Of a stretch of 64,000 bases of DNA, positions 49,127 to 58,553 are shown one piece after another. The notes beneath the pieces were generated by a model. It was not told where the DNA came from. It ran no database searches and saw only the letters and a list, made by a program, of their open reading frames with translations. This DNA is from Arthrobacter oryzae (GTDB lineage: Bacteria > Actinomycetota > Actinomycetes > Actinomycetales > Micrococcaceae), in the NCBI RefSeq assembly GCF_003634095.1, contig NZ_RBIR01000009.1, positions 114,472 through 178,471 on the forward strand. Reading direction: 5' to 3'. Each line of letters starts with the position of its first letter. Position 1 is the stretch's first letter. A program made the position numbers and the translations under genes.

Positions 49127-50658
49127 TTCCGGTGGTTCCTTTCCTTGTGGCGGACATTCGTGTCCAGTTCCGCATCGATGGAGTGCAGGCCGGGCATGGC
49201 CATCCCGGAGGGTCCCCCGCGCTTGATGAGGAGGAACGCGAGGTAGACCGCGCCGATGGCCGCCATGATCGCCACGTACACCCATGAGCTGATAAAGGAT
49301 GCGTCCCGGAAGATCATCAGCATGAAGACCAGCCACGCGGAGGCGACGATGATCACCGGAACCTCGAACCTGCCCAGGCTGAAGCCTTGACTGGCGGGCA
49401 AGTGCTTTCGCTTGATGATGTAGAGCAGGACCGTCGCTGCATAAATGACCGCCGGCAGCAGGGTTGCGGCACCAAAAAGGCTGAACAGGGCGTCGGGCCG
49501 AAGGGCGAAGACCCCGAGAATGAGTTGGGCGAGTACGAACATCAGCCCGGTCGCCGCGGCAGGGGTTCCAAACCGCGGTGACACGTAGTGCCAGAGCGCG
49601 TAACCCGGGAAGCGCCGGTCCCGTGACATGGCCCAAACCAGGCGGACACCGGTCATCAGGATCACCATGCCGCAGGCAAAGATTGACACGACGACCATAA
49701 CGAGCAGCGCGGTCCCGACGACCGGCCCGAGCACCCGGTCGATGACGTCAGCCACCGGAGTGCCGGACGCGGCCAGCGCCACCGGGTCACCGGCGAGAAG
49801 CGTAATGGCCAGGAGAAACAGGAATCCCAGGATGCCCGAGGCCAGAACCGCCTGCCACATGGCACGGGGCACAACCCGCGCCGGATCCTTCGTTTCTTCG
49901 GCCAGGTTCGCAGCGGACTCAAAACCGACGATCGTGAAGCCGCCCAGCAGCGTGCCCATCATCCACGGGCCGACATGCAGCAGGCTTCCCACACCAAAAT
50001 AGTTTTCCGACGGGATCGCACCGGTGGAAAAGAGATTCCCGAAGTTCAGTTCCTTAGCCACGGCCCCGACAACGATCAGGAGGACAACCAGCAGGATCAT
50101 GCCGATCAGCTCGGCCGAGACGGCAAAGTTGTTGACCCGTTCGGTCCAGCGGGTAGAGAAGGCAACCAGTAAGGCCTGCAGCACCAGCACAATACTCGTG
50201 ATCACCCAGGCATTGGCCGGTGTGCCTCCATAGCCGAGGAGCGCGGGCAAGACGGTGGAAGCGATCGTGTAGTCGACGGCGACGACCACGACGGCGAGGA
50301 AGGTGAAGGAGATCCAGCCCATGATCCACCCCAGCACGGGGTTGGCGAGGCGGGACATCCACTGGTAGGAGTACCCGGTTACGGGAATGCGGGCTGCCAG
50401 CGAACCGAAGATCAACGCCACGGCGAGCTGCCCCACCACGACAATGGGCCAGGTCCAAATGCCCGCGGGGCCGGAACTGTTCAGCACCGCACCGTAGGTG
50501 GTGAAGATGCCCGTGGCGATCGACACGAAGGCAAAGGCCACCGCAAAGGAGGCGAAGCGGCCCGTGCCGCGTTTCATTTCCTGCTCGTAGCCGAACTCGA
50601 GGACGGCTATGTCATCGGCCGCCCCGGCCGGAGTTCCCGGCAATGAGTTGTGTGTCAT
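49123..50658 (-). CDS. APC-superfamily amino acid/amine permease
   Basis: A 511-residue permease with 12 or more helices. AFVSIATGIFTTYGAVL, AARIPVTGYSYQWMSRLANP and GFESAANLAEETKDPARVVP are hallmarks of the APC amino acid/polyamine/organocation family. The last is the conserved helix 6-loop of GABA/ethanolamine-type permeases. Start ATG 50658 follows GAAGGAG. An amine or amino-acid permease heading a glycerol-type kinase/dehydrogenase operon is unusual and points to an amino- or amine-linked polyol. Confidence 0.9.
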   Translation of the reverse strand: MTHNSLPGTPAGAADDIAVLEFGYEQEMKRGTGRFASFAVAFAFVSIATGIFTTYGAVLNSSGPAGIWTWPIVVVGQLAVALIFGSLAARIPVTGYSYQWMSRLANPVLGWIMGWISFTFLAVVVVAVDYTIASTVLPALLGYGGTPANAWVITSIVLVLQALLVAFSTRWTERVNNFAVSAELIGMILLVVLLIVVGAVAKELNFGNLFSTGAIPSENYFGVGSLLHVGPWMMGTLLGGFTIVGFESAANLAEETKDPARVVPRAMWQAVLASGILGFLFLLAITLLAGDPVALAASGTPVADVIDRVLGPVVGTALLVMVVVSIFACGMVILMTGVRLVWAMSRDRRFPGYALWHYVSPRFGTPAAATGLMFVLAQLILGVFALRPDALFSLFGAATLLPAVIYAATVLLYIIKRKHLPASQGFSLGRFEVPVIIVASAWLVFMLMIFRDASFISSWVYVAIMAAIGAVYLAFLLIKRGGPSGMAMPGLHSIDAELDTNVRHKERNHRK

Positions 50659-50794
50659 GGGGACGAATCTCCTTCGATGTATTCCCCTGGAAAGGACTAA
50701 GACTGCGGCTCGCGGTGTTGGCGGGAGCCCTCAGTGCAAGCCGCGATGATCATCTGGCGCCTGAAGGTGCACTGGTCCTCGTATATAGGAATGA

Positions 50795-51224
50795 CGCAAT
50801 TTGTGGAATTACGAGGATTTGTTAGTAAAAGCATGGGCTTGTGGGCGCGCGAAGTCAAGGGGTTTCTGTGGCTGTCATCACATTGCCAATCGTGCGGGCC
50901 AGTCCAGCCTCCCGCCGCCCTTCCCTGCATGAAGATCCAGGGGTGCATCGCAGGTTCCCACCACACGAAATTTGGTTGGAAAGTTGTGTTTTTTTGTGCA
51001 ATCTCCGTATGATCTGAAGCGCAGGGCTCGCAGCTTCTCGCTGACCGGCCGTCAAAGCCGCAGGTTTACTCAGGTGTGCCAGCCATAGATTGCCAGCCGT
51101 TAGGGTGTGGAGACCATGATCCGTCCGATGAAGCAGCCGGCCGGCCGCAGTACGGCGACGCAGGATTGTCAAGCTTGTCGGCCAGTGCGAATATCTCCGG
51201 CCAGCCGACATTGCCGCGCCGATG
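50795..51224 (+). repeat. Inverted duplication, arm 1 (promoter region plus deoR 5' end)
   Basis: About 430 bp that match, inverted, 53581-54012. The first 37 bases (50795-50831) are identical to the other arm, and a second fully conserved block spans TTGTGT (50984), 18 bp, TATGAT (51008), a good sigma-70 promoter pointing right. The final part is a copy of the deoR start. The arm lies directly upstream of the leftward APC operon, so it also contains that promoter. Confidence 0.85.
51116..51224 (+). pseudogene. Truncated deoR copy
   Basis: Matches the first about 36 codons of the DeoR gene at 53685: MIRPMKQPA, then a 4-base duplication (GGCC) shifts the frame, and the similarity ends at about 51224. 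The promoter in front of it is conserved and now faces the GntR gene at 51611. The interval 51225-51610 between them has no supported gene. Confidence 0.7.
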
Positions 51225-51610
51225 AACGTTCGCGAACAGCGGCACCCGGTGATGCCGTAGGGGCGGGACGTCCACAGAGGAGTCACACCTACCGGCACGC
51301 CTGCGGCCGTGCTTGGTCACGGGTGCCAACAGTCCAGGTCCCGTCGAATTCCCGGAGCCTATGCAGGGGATCCCATAAATGCGCTGCCTCTCCCTGAGGC
51401 CTTCACGGACGACGAAATGGCAGCTGGCAACACGTACGAGATAAGAGACGTCCCCGACGAAGGACGAAATTCACCTCAAAGCGGAGTCGCCGTCTTGGCT
51501 TCCGCTGTTAAAGAGTCGCGGGAATTCCTTGCTATATCGATCGGCATCCGCGTCAAAGGCGAGGTGCGTGTCGATCAAGCTCAAACCGACCAATACAGGA
51601 GGAGAAGCCG

Positions 51611-52354
51611 GTGGCATCCTCGTTGAACATTGTCATTGATAAAGCATCGCCTGTCCCCCTTTACCATCAAGTGGCTCAGGGCATAGAGGCCGCGATCCGC
51701 GCTGGAGCGCTTCCGGGCGGATCACGCCTGGACAGCGAATTGGATCTGGCCACCAGGCTGAACCTCTCCCGCCCGACGTTGCATAAAGCCATCGAGGAAC
51801 TGGTCCAGTCCGGACTCGTGGTTCGAAAGCGAGGGGTAGGAGCTCAGGTGATCGCCACCCACGCTGCTCCCGCCCGCGGGATTTTGAGTCATTTTGACGA
51901 TATGCACCGCCTCGGGAACGATCCGACGTCGGAGGTGCTGAGTTTTTCGCATCTGGAAGCAGACAGCGAGACCCGGGAATCGTTGAATCTTCCTGTCAAC
52001 GCGCGCGTTTACCACTTCATGCGACTGCGCAAGGTTGGGGGCAGGCCTCAGGCCCTGATGGAGAACTGGGTCCGGGACGATATCGTGAACCTGGACGAAG
52101 TCAGCCTTGAATCCCGGGGCCTGTACCAGATTCTCCGTTCATGGGGAGTCGACATCCGCGTGGTCAACCAACGAATCGGTGCCACGGTCGCAAATGACTA
52201 TCAGGCAAACGTTCTACAGGCCGACGCGGGCTCAGCACTCGTGACCATGGAACGCACCGCAATAGACGAATCCGGACGCAGATTAGAAATCGGTCGCCAT
52301 GCCTACGTGGCCGATTCATACGCATTCAAAATGACCCTGGTTCACGGTCAATGA
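51611..52354 (+). CDS. GntR-family regulator (HutC subfamily, UTRA domain)
   Basis: A 247-residue regulator. The winged HTH is PLYHQVAQGIEAAIRAGALP ... LNLSRPTLHKAIEELVQSGL, followed by a UTRA ligand-binding domain (HFDDMHRLGNDPTSEVLSF ... VYHFMRLRKVGGRPQALMEN). HutC-type proteins bind sugar phosphates, amino acids or related ligands. GTG 51611 is preceded by AGGAGGAGAAG. It is enclosed between the two arms of the inverted duplication and may be driven by the promoter in arm 1. Confidence 0.9.
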   Translation: MASSLNIVIDKASPVPLYHQVAQGIEAAIRAGALPGGSRLDSELDLATRLNLSRPTLHKAIEELVQSGLVVRKRGVGAQVIATHAAPARGILSHFDDMHRLGNDPTSEVLSFSHLEADSETRESLNLPVNARVYHFMRLRKVGGRPQALMENWVRDDIVNLDEVSLESRGLYQILRSWGVDIRVVNQRIGATVANDYQANVLQADAGSALVTMERTAIDESGRRLEIGRHAYVADSYAFKMTLVHGQ

Positions 52355-52839
52355 CTGCACCGGCGCCGGCCGTTCCGGTCGGTCCGTCCCTAAGGGGCAT
52401 GGATTCGGCAGCTAATTCGTCCCACACCATGCTGTGAGCAAGTTCGTACAATTGGCAGAACCTCTCAACTATCGGGACCGGAAGGTCGGCTCGAGCCTCA
52501 ACCGTCGCATGCGGGCAATGATGTCAAGGCGCGCCGGGGCGCCCGACCGAGAATTTCGATGAAGAGTCACCGGCGGTGCCGGGGAGGCGTGCCGTCCGAT
52601 TCCATGAACCGGCGCGGAGTTTGTAAGAATGTCAGAACAGATCTTGACTCCCCCGCTACCCCCAGCTCCACAGCCGCATCGGCTTCGCCCACCACTTTCG
52701 GACCCTCAGTACCGATGAACCCACCTTCGTCCTGACAAACCGCTGGCAGTTGTCTTTATCGAGAAAGATGGCGACCAAGACAGGGAATTCGCCTTCGTCT
52801 TTTAACCAGCTTTCTGACCGGGCGCGGCCGAACTTCCGG
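52355..52839. other. Non-coding interval between convergent GntR and DeoR genes
   Basis: About 485 bp. A minus-strand stretch at 52656-52820 reads GEFPVLVAIFLDKDNCQRFV, which looks protein-like but has no start or family signature and runs into the DeoR gene from downstream. No gene called. Confidence 0.4.
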
Positions 52840-53685
52840 TCAGGTTTTGTGGTTTCGAACTGCAGGCTCCTCATCCGCCCGCCAGCTCGCACGTGCTTTG
52901 GACTCGGGTTGGAGCACTTCGATTCCGGCCTCCTGGAGCGCCTCAATGTCTGTACGGCTGGTTTTGCTGTCGGTGATGATGCCCGACAGCTTGTCCAGCC
53001 CGCATACGTGGCGAAAGGCGGTGCGGCCGAGTTTTTCGCCGACTGCGAGGGCATAGGCTTTCGCCGACTGTTGAATCATCAGCTGCTTGGTCGGTACGTC
53101 TTCGCTCGCATAGTCGGTGAACCCGGCAGTCACATCAACGCCGCCGGCGCCCAGGAAGGCCCAGTTCGCGTTGAAGCTTCGCACCTGGGCCAGAACTTCG
53201 GGCCCGTAGGTCGTCATTTCGCCTGTCCGGACCCTTCCGCCGAGTACGTAGAGTTCAACACCTGGCCGGACTCCCAGGATCGAGCCGACGGAGAGGCTGT
53301 TCGTAATGACGATCCCGTGAAAGGTCACGGGCAGGGCCATCGCGACGGCCTCGACAGTTGTTCCGACGTCGAGAAAGATCGTGTCCGTGTCTGAAATCAT
53401 GGATGCGACAACGGCTGCGATTTCTTCCTTCTCCGCCCGGTTCTCCGTGGAGCGGATTGCGCGGTCCGGTTCCCTGTCGACCAACCGCGCGGGGGCCATT
53501 GCGCCTCCATGGATCCGCTTGAGCTCGCCGGAACGTTCCAATGCCATGAGGTCACGTCGGACCGTTTCCCCGGACACGGACATCTGCGCGGCAATGTCGG
53601 CCGGCCGGAGATATTCGCCCTGGCCGACGAGCTCGACAATCCTGCGGCGCCGCACTGCGGCCGGCTGCTTCATCGGATGGATCAT
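52840..53685 (-). CDS. DeoR-family transcriptional regulator
   Basis: A 281-residue regulator. The HTH is RRRRIVELVGQGEYLRPADI ... MSVSGETVRRDLMALERSG, with LKRIHGGAMAP leading into the sensor domain (DTIFLDVGTTVEAVAMALPV, IVITNSLSVGS, FLGAGGVDVTAGFTD), which binds phosphorylated sugars in this family. ATG 53685 is chosen with GGAG 3 bases before it; GTG 53694 and ATG 53673 are alternatives. It is divergent from the Gfo/Idh-ABC operon. Its upstream region is duplicated in front of the APC operon, so it likely controls both. Confidence 0.9.
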   Translation of the reverse strand: MIHPMKQPAAVRRRRIVELVGQGEYLRPADIAAQMSVSGETVRRDLMALERSGELKRIHGGAMAPARLVDREPDRAIRSTENRAEKEEIAAVVASMISDTDTIFLDVGTTVEAVAMALPVTFHGIVITNSLSVGSILGVRPGVELYVLGGRVRTGEMTTYGPEVLAQVRSFNANWAFLGAGGVDVTAGFTDYASEDVPTKQLMIQQSAKAYALAVGEKLGRTAFRHVCGLDKLSGIITDSKTSRTDIEALQEAGIEVLQPESKARASWRADEEPAVRNHKT

Positions 53686-54012
53686 GTTCTCCACACCCTA
53701 ACGGCTGGCAAATCTATGGCTGGACAACTGAGCAAGCCTGCGGCTTTGACGGCCCATCAGCGAGAAGCTGCCAACCCTGCGCTTCAGATCATACGGAGAT
53801 TGCACAAAAAAACACAACATTGCAGCAACCTTCCGCGTGGTGGTGGCCCCCGAAGCGCCCCTTGGATCTTCCTGCAGGGAGGGGTGGCGGGAGGCTGGAC
53901 TCGACTTGCCCGCAAGATCGGTGATGTGATGCCGGTCATATAAATCCCTTGACTTGGCGTGCCCACAAGTCCATACTTTTACTAACAAATCCTCGTAATT
54001 CCACAAATTGCG
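53581..54012 (-). repeat. Inverted duplication, arm 2 (functional deoR promoter region)
   Basis: The counterpart of arm 1. It contains the first about 35 codons of deoR, its leftward promoter (TTGTGT, 18 bp, TATGAT on the minus strand) and, at its right end, the 37-bp identity block (53976-54012) that faces the rightward Gfo/Idh-ABC operon. Confidence 0.85.
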
Positions 54013-54173
54013 AACCTGCGTCAGGATCGGCCCAATCCAAAAAATGCGGTTGTCAGCATGTCTTGACAAAGAATCAGACCATGTCCAGACTTGGTCGACA
54101 TACGGATCACTGAAGGCGAACCCAGGCTGGAAAGCCGGCTATTCGCGCCATGGTCCACACCCCCATCAATTCA

Positions 54174-55382
54174 ATGGAGAATTGCGTGCAAAAAACAACG
54201 ATTGAGCGGCTTCGTGTGCCCCGGCCCGGGGACAGGAATGAAGTTGCAAAGACGTACTACCCGCCCGAGCTTCGGGCCGCCATCGTAGGGACCGGCGGTA
54301 TCGCCCGGATCCATGGCCAGCGGATCCAGGACCTGGGGTCGCGTGTGGTCGGGGTTTGCGGCCGGGATCTGTCAAAGGCTCAGGCTCTTGCTGCCGAGCT
54401 ACAGCCCGCCGGTCGCAGGGGCGGGTTCCGCAGGCGGGACGGTATCGAACCGTTCGCAGACCTGGGCCGGATGCTTGATGAGACCGGGCCGGATGTTCTT
54501 CATGTGTGTTCCCCTCATGGTTTCCACGCGGCTCATGCACTGGAAGCTATCAAGCGGGGCATCCATGTGATCTGTGAAAAACCGATGACCACCACCGTTG
54601 AAGACGCTCAGCGTCTGCTGGACGCGAGCGAAGCTGCGGGAATACACGCCGCCGTGTGTCTGACTCAGCGCTCCTACCCGATGGTCGCCGAGTTGCGGGG
54701 CCGGATTCTTTCCGGAGAGATCGGGAAGCTTCAGGCGGTGCGTGGCGGGTTCCTGTCCTGGGACTCCAGCCACGAGAACTGGGGATGGGGATTTGACCCG
54801 GCGATCGCCGGCACGTCCTACGCAACAGCAGACCTCGGTGTCCACTGGCTGGATCTTGTCGAGCACGTCACGGGCTCGCGAATCAGCCAGGTGGACGCTC
54901 GGTTCTCGACCCTGCGGCCCACACGCGTCAAGGACGGACGGGAAGTCGATGTTCAGGCCGAAGACTACGTCAGAGTGTTCCTTCAGCTTTCGGACGGCAC
55001 CCCCGGGTCCGCAGTCTTCTCCGGTGTATGCGCCGGGGAACCAAACGCCTGTTTCATCGACGTGGACGGTATGGATGGCGGCTTCCACTGGCAGGCCGAT
55101 GATCCGAATGTGCTTCGGCACCGGCGTGCCGATGCCTCGATCCTGACGATCGCCAGGGATCCCGAGCGGCTCTCGGCCGATGCCGGACGAATCGCGTTCA
55201 CTCCGGCCGGGCACGCCGAGGGATTTGGTGACGCGTTTAGAAACCTCATCCGGGACGTGTACGCGGCTATTGGAGGCGACCCGGTGGCCTATCCCACCTT
55301 CGCCGACGGCCGACGGCTTGTCTCGGTAGTCCACGCAATCCAAGAAAGCGCTCAAACCCGAAAGGCGATCGACATTGACTAA
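54174..55382 (+). CDS. Gfo/Idh/MocA-family oxidoreductase (first of three)
   Basis: About 402 residues. The Rossmann motif RAAIVGTGGIARIHGQRIQD begins about 35 residues in, and the catalytic lysine is in VICEKPMTTTVEDAQ. The C-terminal domain has YATADLGVHWLDLVEHVTG with the conserved Asp/His pair. The start is uncertain (ATG 54150 or 54174, neither with a good ribosome binding site). An NAD(P)-dependent sugar or cyclitol dehydrogenase is expected. It opens the operon and overlaps the ABC ATPase start. Confidence 0.85.
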   Translation: MENCVQKTTIERLRVPRPGDRNEVAKTYYPPELRAAIVGTGGIARIHGQRIQDLGSRVVGVCGRDLSKAQALAAELQPAGRRGGFRRRDGIEPFADLGRMLDETGPDVLHVCSPHGFHAAHALEAIKRGIHVICEKPMTTTVEDAQRLLDASEAAGIHAAVCLTQRSYPMVAELRGRILSGEIGKLQAVRGGFLSWDSSHENWGWGFDPAIAGTSYATADLGVHWLDLVEHVTGSRISQVDARFSTLRPTRVKDGREVDVQAEDYVRVFLQLSDGTPGSAVFSGVCAGEPNACFIDVDGMDGGFHWQADDPNVLRHRRADASILTIARDPERLSADAGRIAFTPAGHAEGFGDAFRNLIRDVYAAIGGDPVAYPTFADGRRLVSVVHAIQESAQTRKAIDID

Positions 55383-56526
55383 TCTCCTCGTAGAAGACAG
55401 CCCGGCCAGCTCCCAGCCAACAGTCAGCGGGACAGCAAAAAATGCCATTGAGTTAAGGGGAATCCGGAAGAGTTACGGGGACGAAGTCGCTCTCCATGAG
55501 CTTGACCTCGACATCCTTGACGGCGAATTCTTCTGCCTGCTGGGCCCGTCCGGGTGCGGCAAGACCACCACTTTGAACATCATCGGCGGTTTTGTAGGAG
55601 CCACGGCAGGGGCCGTCAGCGTTGCGGGGGTGAACGTGACGAAACTTCCGCCCAACCGCCGACCGATCAACACCGTGTTTCAGTCCTACGCACTCTTCCC
55701 CCACTTGAGCGTCATAGAAAACGTTGCGTTTGGAATGCGGATGGCGAAGGTGCCAAAACCCGAGCGTCTCAAGAGGGCGCAGGAGGCACTGGACCTGGTC
55801 GGTCTTGGCACCTTCTCCGACCGCGCGGTCACCAAGCTGTCCGGCGGACAGGCCCAGCGCGTGGCCGTTGCCAGAGCCCTGGTCAACAAACCCAAGGTTC
55901 TGCTCCTGGACGAGCCCCTCGGTGCACTGGATCTTAAGCTCCGGAAGCGGCTTCAGACCGAGCTCTCCATAATCCAGCGCCAGGTCGGGACCACCTTCGT
56001 GTTCGTCACCCACGACCAGGAGGAGGCAATGGGTCTCGCGGACCGCATCGCGATCCTCAACGGCGGGCGGATCGAGCAGATCGGGACGCCGGAGGAAATA
56101 TACCGCAGGCCCTGCAGCCGCTATGTTGCGGAGTTCATCGGCGAATCCAACATCCTGGGGGGCCGGAAGCAAGGCGAAGTCTTTCACCTTGAAAACGGTG
56201 CACACGTGCCCATTACCGCCAACGCACCCGAGGACACGACGTCGCTGGTCATCCGGCCCGAATCCCTCCGGATAACCGCGAACGGCTTCCTCGACGCCGA
56301 GATCGTTTCGCGCGCCTACCTCGGGGCAACCACGCGGATCGTGATGCGACTTTCCGGCAGTGAACAACTTGTCGTCTCATCGCTTAGCGATCACGCGCTC
56401 GAGGACCATGACCGAACCGGGCTTGAGATTGGCCAGATGGTGTCGCTCGCATGGTCCATCAAGGCCGCCCACCCACTCGTAGAACAGCTTGAGAAGAAGG
56501 AAGACCCCAATGGCAAATCTGAATAA
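55375..56526 (+). CDS. ABC transporter ATP-binding protein (PotA type)
   Basis: A 383-residue ATPase. Walker A is LLGPSGCGKTTTLNIIGG, the signature LSGGQAQRVAVARALV, Walker B VLLLDEPLGALD and the switch His FVTHDQEEAMGLADR. A C-terminal TOBE-like domain (VIRPESLRITANG) completes it. It starts at TTG 55375, overlapping the previous stop. Unlike the first locus, this importer has its own ATPase, as usual for spermidine/putrescine-type systems. Confidence 0.93.
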   Translation: MTNLLVEDSPASSQPTVSGTAKNAIELRGIRKSYGDEVALHELDLDILDGEFFCLLGPSGCGKTTTLNIIGGFVGATAGAVSVAGVNVTKLPPNRRPINTVFQSYALFPHLSVIENVAFGMRMAKVPKPERLKRAQEALDLVGLGTFSDRAVTKLSGGQAQRVAVARALVNKPKVLLLDEPLGALDLKLRKRLQTELSIIQRQVGTTFVFVTHDQEEAMGLADRIAILNGGRIEQIGTPEEIYRRPCSRYVAEFIGESNILGGRKQGEVFHLENGAHVPITANAPEDTTSLVIRPESLRITANGFLDAEIVSRAYLGATTRIVMRLSGSEQLVVSSLSDHALEDHDRTGLEIGQMVSLAWSIKAAHPLVEQLEKKEDPNGKSE

Positions 56527-57622
56527 CGTAAACATCAATCGCCGCTCATTGCTCCTCGGGTCGTTGGCCCTGGGCGTGAGCCCGTTCGTGCTGAGCGGAT
56601 GCGCCTCCGGCGCCAGCAGCTCCGGTTCAGCCGGCGGGACGGTCAACTGGCTCACCTGGTCGGACCACTTCTCCAATGACCAGCTGAAGAAAGTCGCGGC
56701 CTCATCCAAAATCACGGGCGGACCCAAACTGTTCTCGGACAACGCCGATGCCCTGCTGCAGATCAAACAGACCGGCAGCCAGTTCGACATCGTCTCCGGC
56801 GACGCCCTCTGGGTGAAGAAGTACAGGCAGGAAGGCCTCATTGATCCGTTCCAAATGAGCGAGATCGCCGTGAGCAACGAGCTGTACGCAGAAGCCCGGG
56901 ACTTTTCCTTCCTCAAAGACCCCCAGGGCTACCTGGGATACCCGTTCTCCTGGTCGAGTGTGCAAATCTATTTCAACCCGAAACTGGTCAAGACTCCCCC
57001 CACGTCGTGGGAGTCGCTCACCGACCCGGCTTTCAAGGGCCAGATTGTTGCCGAGAACATTCCGACCGACCTGCTTGCCATCGGCGGGCTTGCCACCGGC
57101 TCGAAGGAGCCGTACGCGTTGAAGGGCGACGGACTCACCAGGGCTGCAGATTTCCTCAAGGCCCTGAAACCCAACGTGATCAAGCTGGCGAGCCAGAACA
57201 ACGAAATCATCTCGATGCTCGCCAGCGGTGAGGCCGCGATCGGGATTTCCAACCTGGGAACGGATCTGCGCGTCAAGGCCGCCGGCGGCCCACAAATTGA
57301 GGCGGCCTACCCAAGGGAAGGCACGATCGGCTTCATCGACGCCGAGATGATCACCTCCAAGGGCGCCAACCAGAAGCTGGTTCGCCCCTTCCTGAACGCG
57401 ATGGAGACCTCTGAGTACATCGTTGAGAACTTCAAGACCAATGGCCGGCCCCTGTTCAACGAGAAAGCCGCCAAGATCCTGCTCAATGATCCGAAGACGG
57501 CGCAGGACGCAAAACGGCTGTTCATGGGGAACCCCGAGAAGGCCCTCGCCATGACGCTCAAGGGACCGGCTGAAAACCAGCAGTCCTACACGGAGGCATT
57601 CAACCAGATCTTTGGCGCCTAA
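56510..57622 (+). CDS. Solute-binding lipoprotein (PotD type)
   Basis: A 370-residue family 1 (PotD/Fbp-like) binding protein. The signal has a twin-arginine (NINRRSLLLG) and a lipobox LSGC (Cys about 30), so it may be a Tat-exported lipoprotein. VNWLTWSDHFSNDQLKKV opens the mature fold, and PFSWSSVQIYFNPKLVKTPP is typical. The acidic residues that hold polyamines cannot be confirmed, and with sugar-oxidising neighbours the ligand is probably not a polyamine. Overlaps the ATPase gene by 17 bp. Confidence 0.88.
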   Translation: MANLNNVNINRRSLLLGSLALGVSPFVLSGCASGASSSGSAGGTVNWLTWSDHFSNDQLKKVAASSKITGGPKLFSDNADALLQIKQTGSQFDIVSGDALWVKKYRQEGLIDPFQMSEIAVSNELYAEARDFSFLKDPQGYLGYPFSWSSVQIYFNPKLVKTPPTSWESLTDPAFKGQIVAENIPTDLLAIGGLATGSKEPYALKGDGLTRAADFLKALKPNVIKLASQNNEIISMLASGEAAIGISNLGTDLRVKAAGGPQIEAAYPREGTIGFIDAEMITSKGANQKLVRPFLNAMETSEYIVENFKTNGRPLFNEKAAKILLNDPKTAQDAKRLFMGNPEKALAMTLKGPAENQQSYTEAFNQIFGA

Positions 57623-57623
57623 G

Positions 57624-58553
57624 ATGGCGACCCTTGAGACCGCCAGGGTCCCGGACGCCGGACCGGGACCGGCCAAACCCGACGCGAAAGTCGCCCGGCG
57701 CGAACGCAGGAACTGGCGGCAATATGTGGGCTTTACCCCTGCCGCCATCGTCTTCGGCGTCTTCTTCATTGCCCCGCTCTGCCTGATCGTTGTTTACTCG
57801 TTCTGGCAAACCAAGGACTACAACCTGGTGCCGGACTTCACGACGAAGAACTACGCCACGATCGCTACAACGGACACGTACATCAAAACGCTGGGCAAGA
57901 CGATTCTGATGGCGTTGCTCGCCACCGCAACAACACTGGCGATCGCTTTCCCGTTCTGCTACTGGCTCGTCAGGTACGTTCCGCCGCGGCTGCAGCGAGT
58001 TTTGTTTCTCCTCGTCATCCTGCCGTTCTGGACCAGTTACCTGCTGAGGGTCTATGCCTGGGTCGCGATCCTTGGCGACAACGGCGCCATCAACGTCCTG
58101 TTGAAGAACCTCGGGCTCACCGATTCACCCGTGCGGTTGTTCCTGTACGACACCCCGGGCGTCTTCATCGTCCTCGTCTACCTGTACTTTCCGTTTGCCG
58201 CTCTCACTCTGTACTCCTCGCTCGACCGCTTCGACTGGAGCCTGCTCCGGGCCGGCGTCGACCTGGGCGCTTCGCCCATGCGCAGCCTTGTGACGATCCT
58301 TCTCCCGCAGATGAAACTGGCCATGGTCACCGCCGGAATCTTCGTCTTCATCCCCATCCTGGGCGAGTACGTCGCACCGGAGATCGTCGGCGGGACCAAC
58401 GGAGTCCTCATGGGGAACCTCATTGCCAACTTCTTCGCGGGATATCTCTTGCCCCTCGGATCGGCCGCCAGCGTATTGATTGCCCTGGTGATTCTCGTCC
58501 TCCTTGTCCTCTTCAGAAAAGGACTCGACACTAAGGATATTTATGGCTCATGA
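57624..58553 (+). CDS. ABC transporter permease (PotB type)
   Basis: A 309-residue permease with six helices, starting GFTPAAIVFGVFFIAPLCLI. The inner-loop EAA-like region is DRFDWSLLRAGVDLGASPMR, and IPILGEYVAPEIVGG is the hallmark PotB/spermidine permease motif. It pairs with the next gene. Confidence 0.92.
   Translation: MATLETARVPDAGPGPAKPDAKVARRERRNWRQYVGFTPAAIVFGVFFIAPLCLIVVYSFWQTKDYNLVPDFTTKNYATIATTDTYIKTLGKTILMALLATATTLAIAFPFCYWLVRYVPPRLQRVLFLLVILPFWTSYLLRVYAWVAILGDNGAINVLLKNLGLTDSPVRLFLYDTPGVFIVLVYLYFPFAALTLYSSLDRFDWSLLRAGVDLGASPMRSLVTILLPQMKLAMVTAGIFVFIPILGEYVAPEIVGGTNGVLMGNLIANFFAGYLLPLGSAASVLIALVILVLLVLFRKGLDTKDIYGS

Noticed and set aside
51309..51626. A 105-codon plus-strand frame before gntR
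   Set aside because: No start signal or domain, and it overlaps the gntR ribosome binding site; more likely leader sequence behind the arm 1 promoter.
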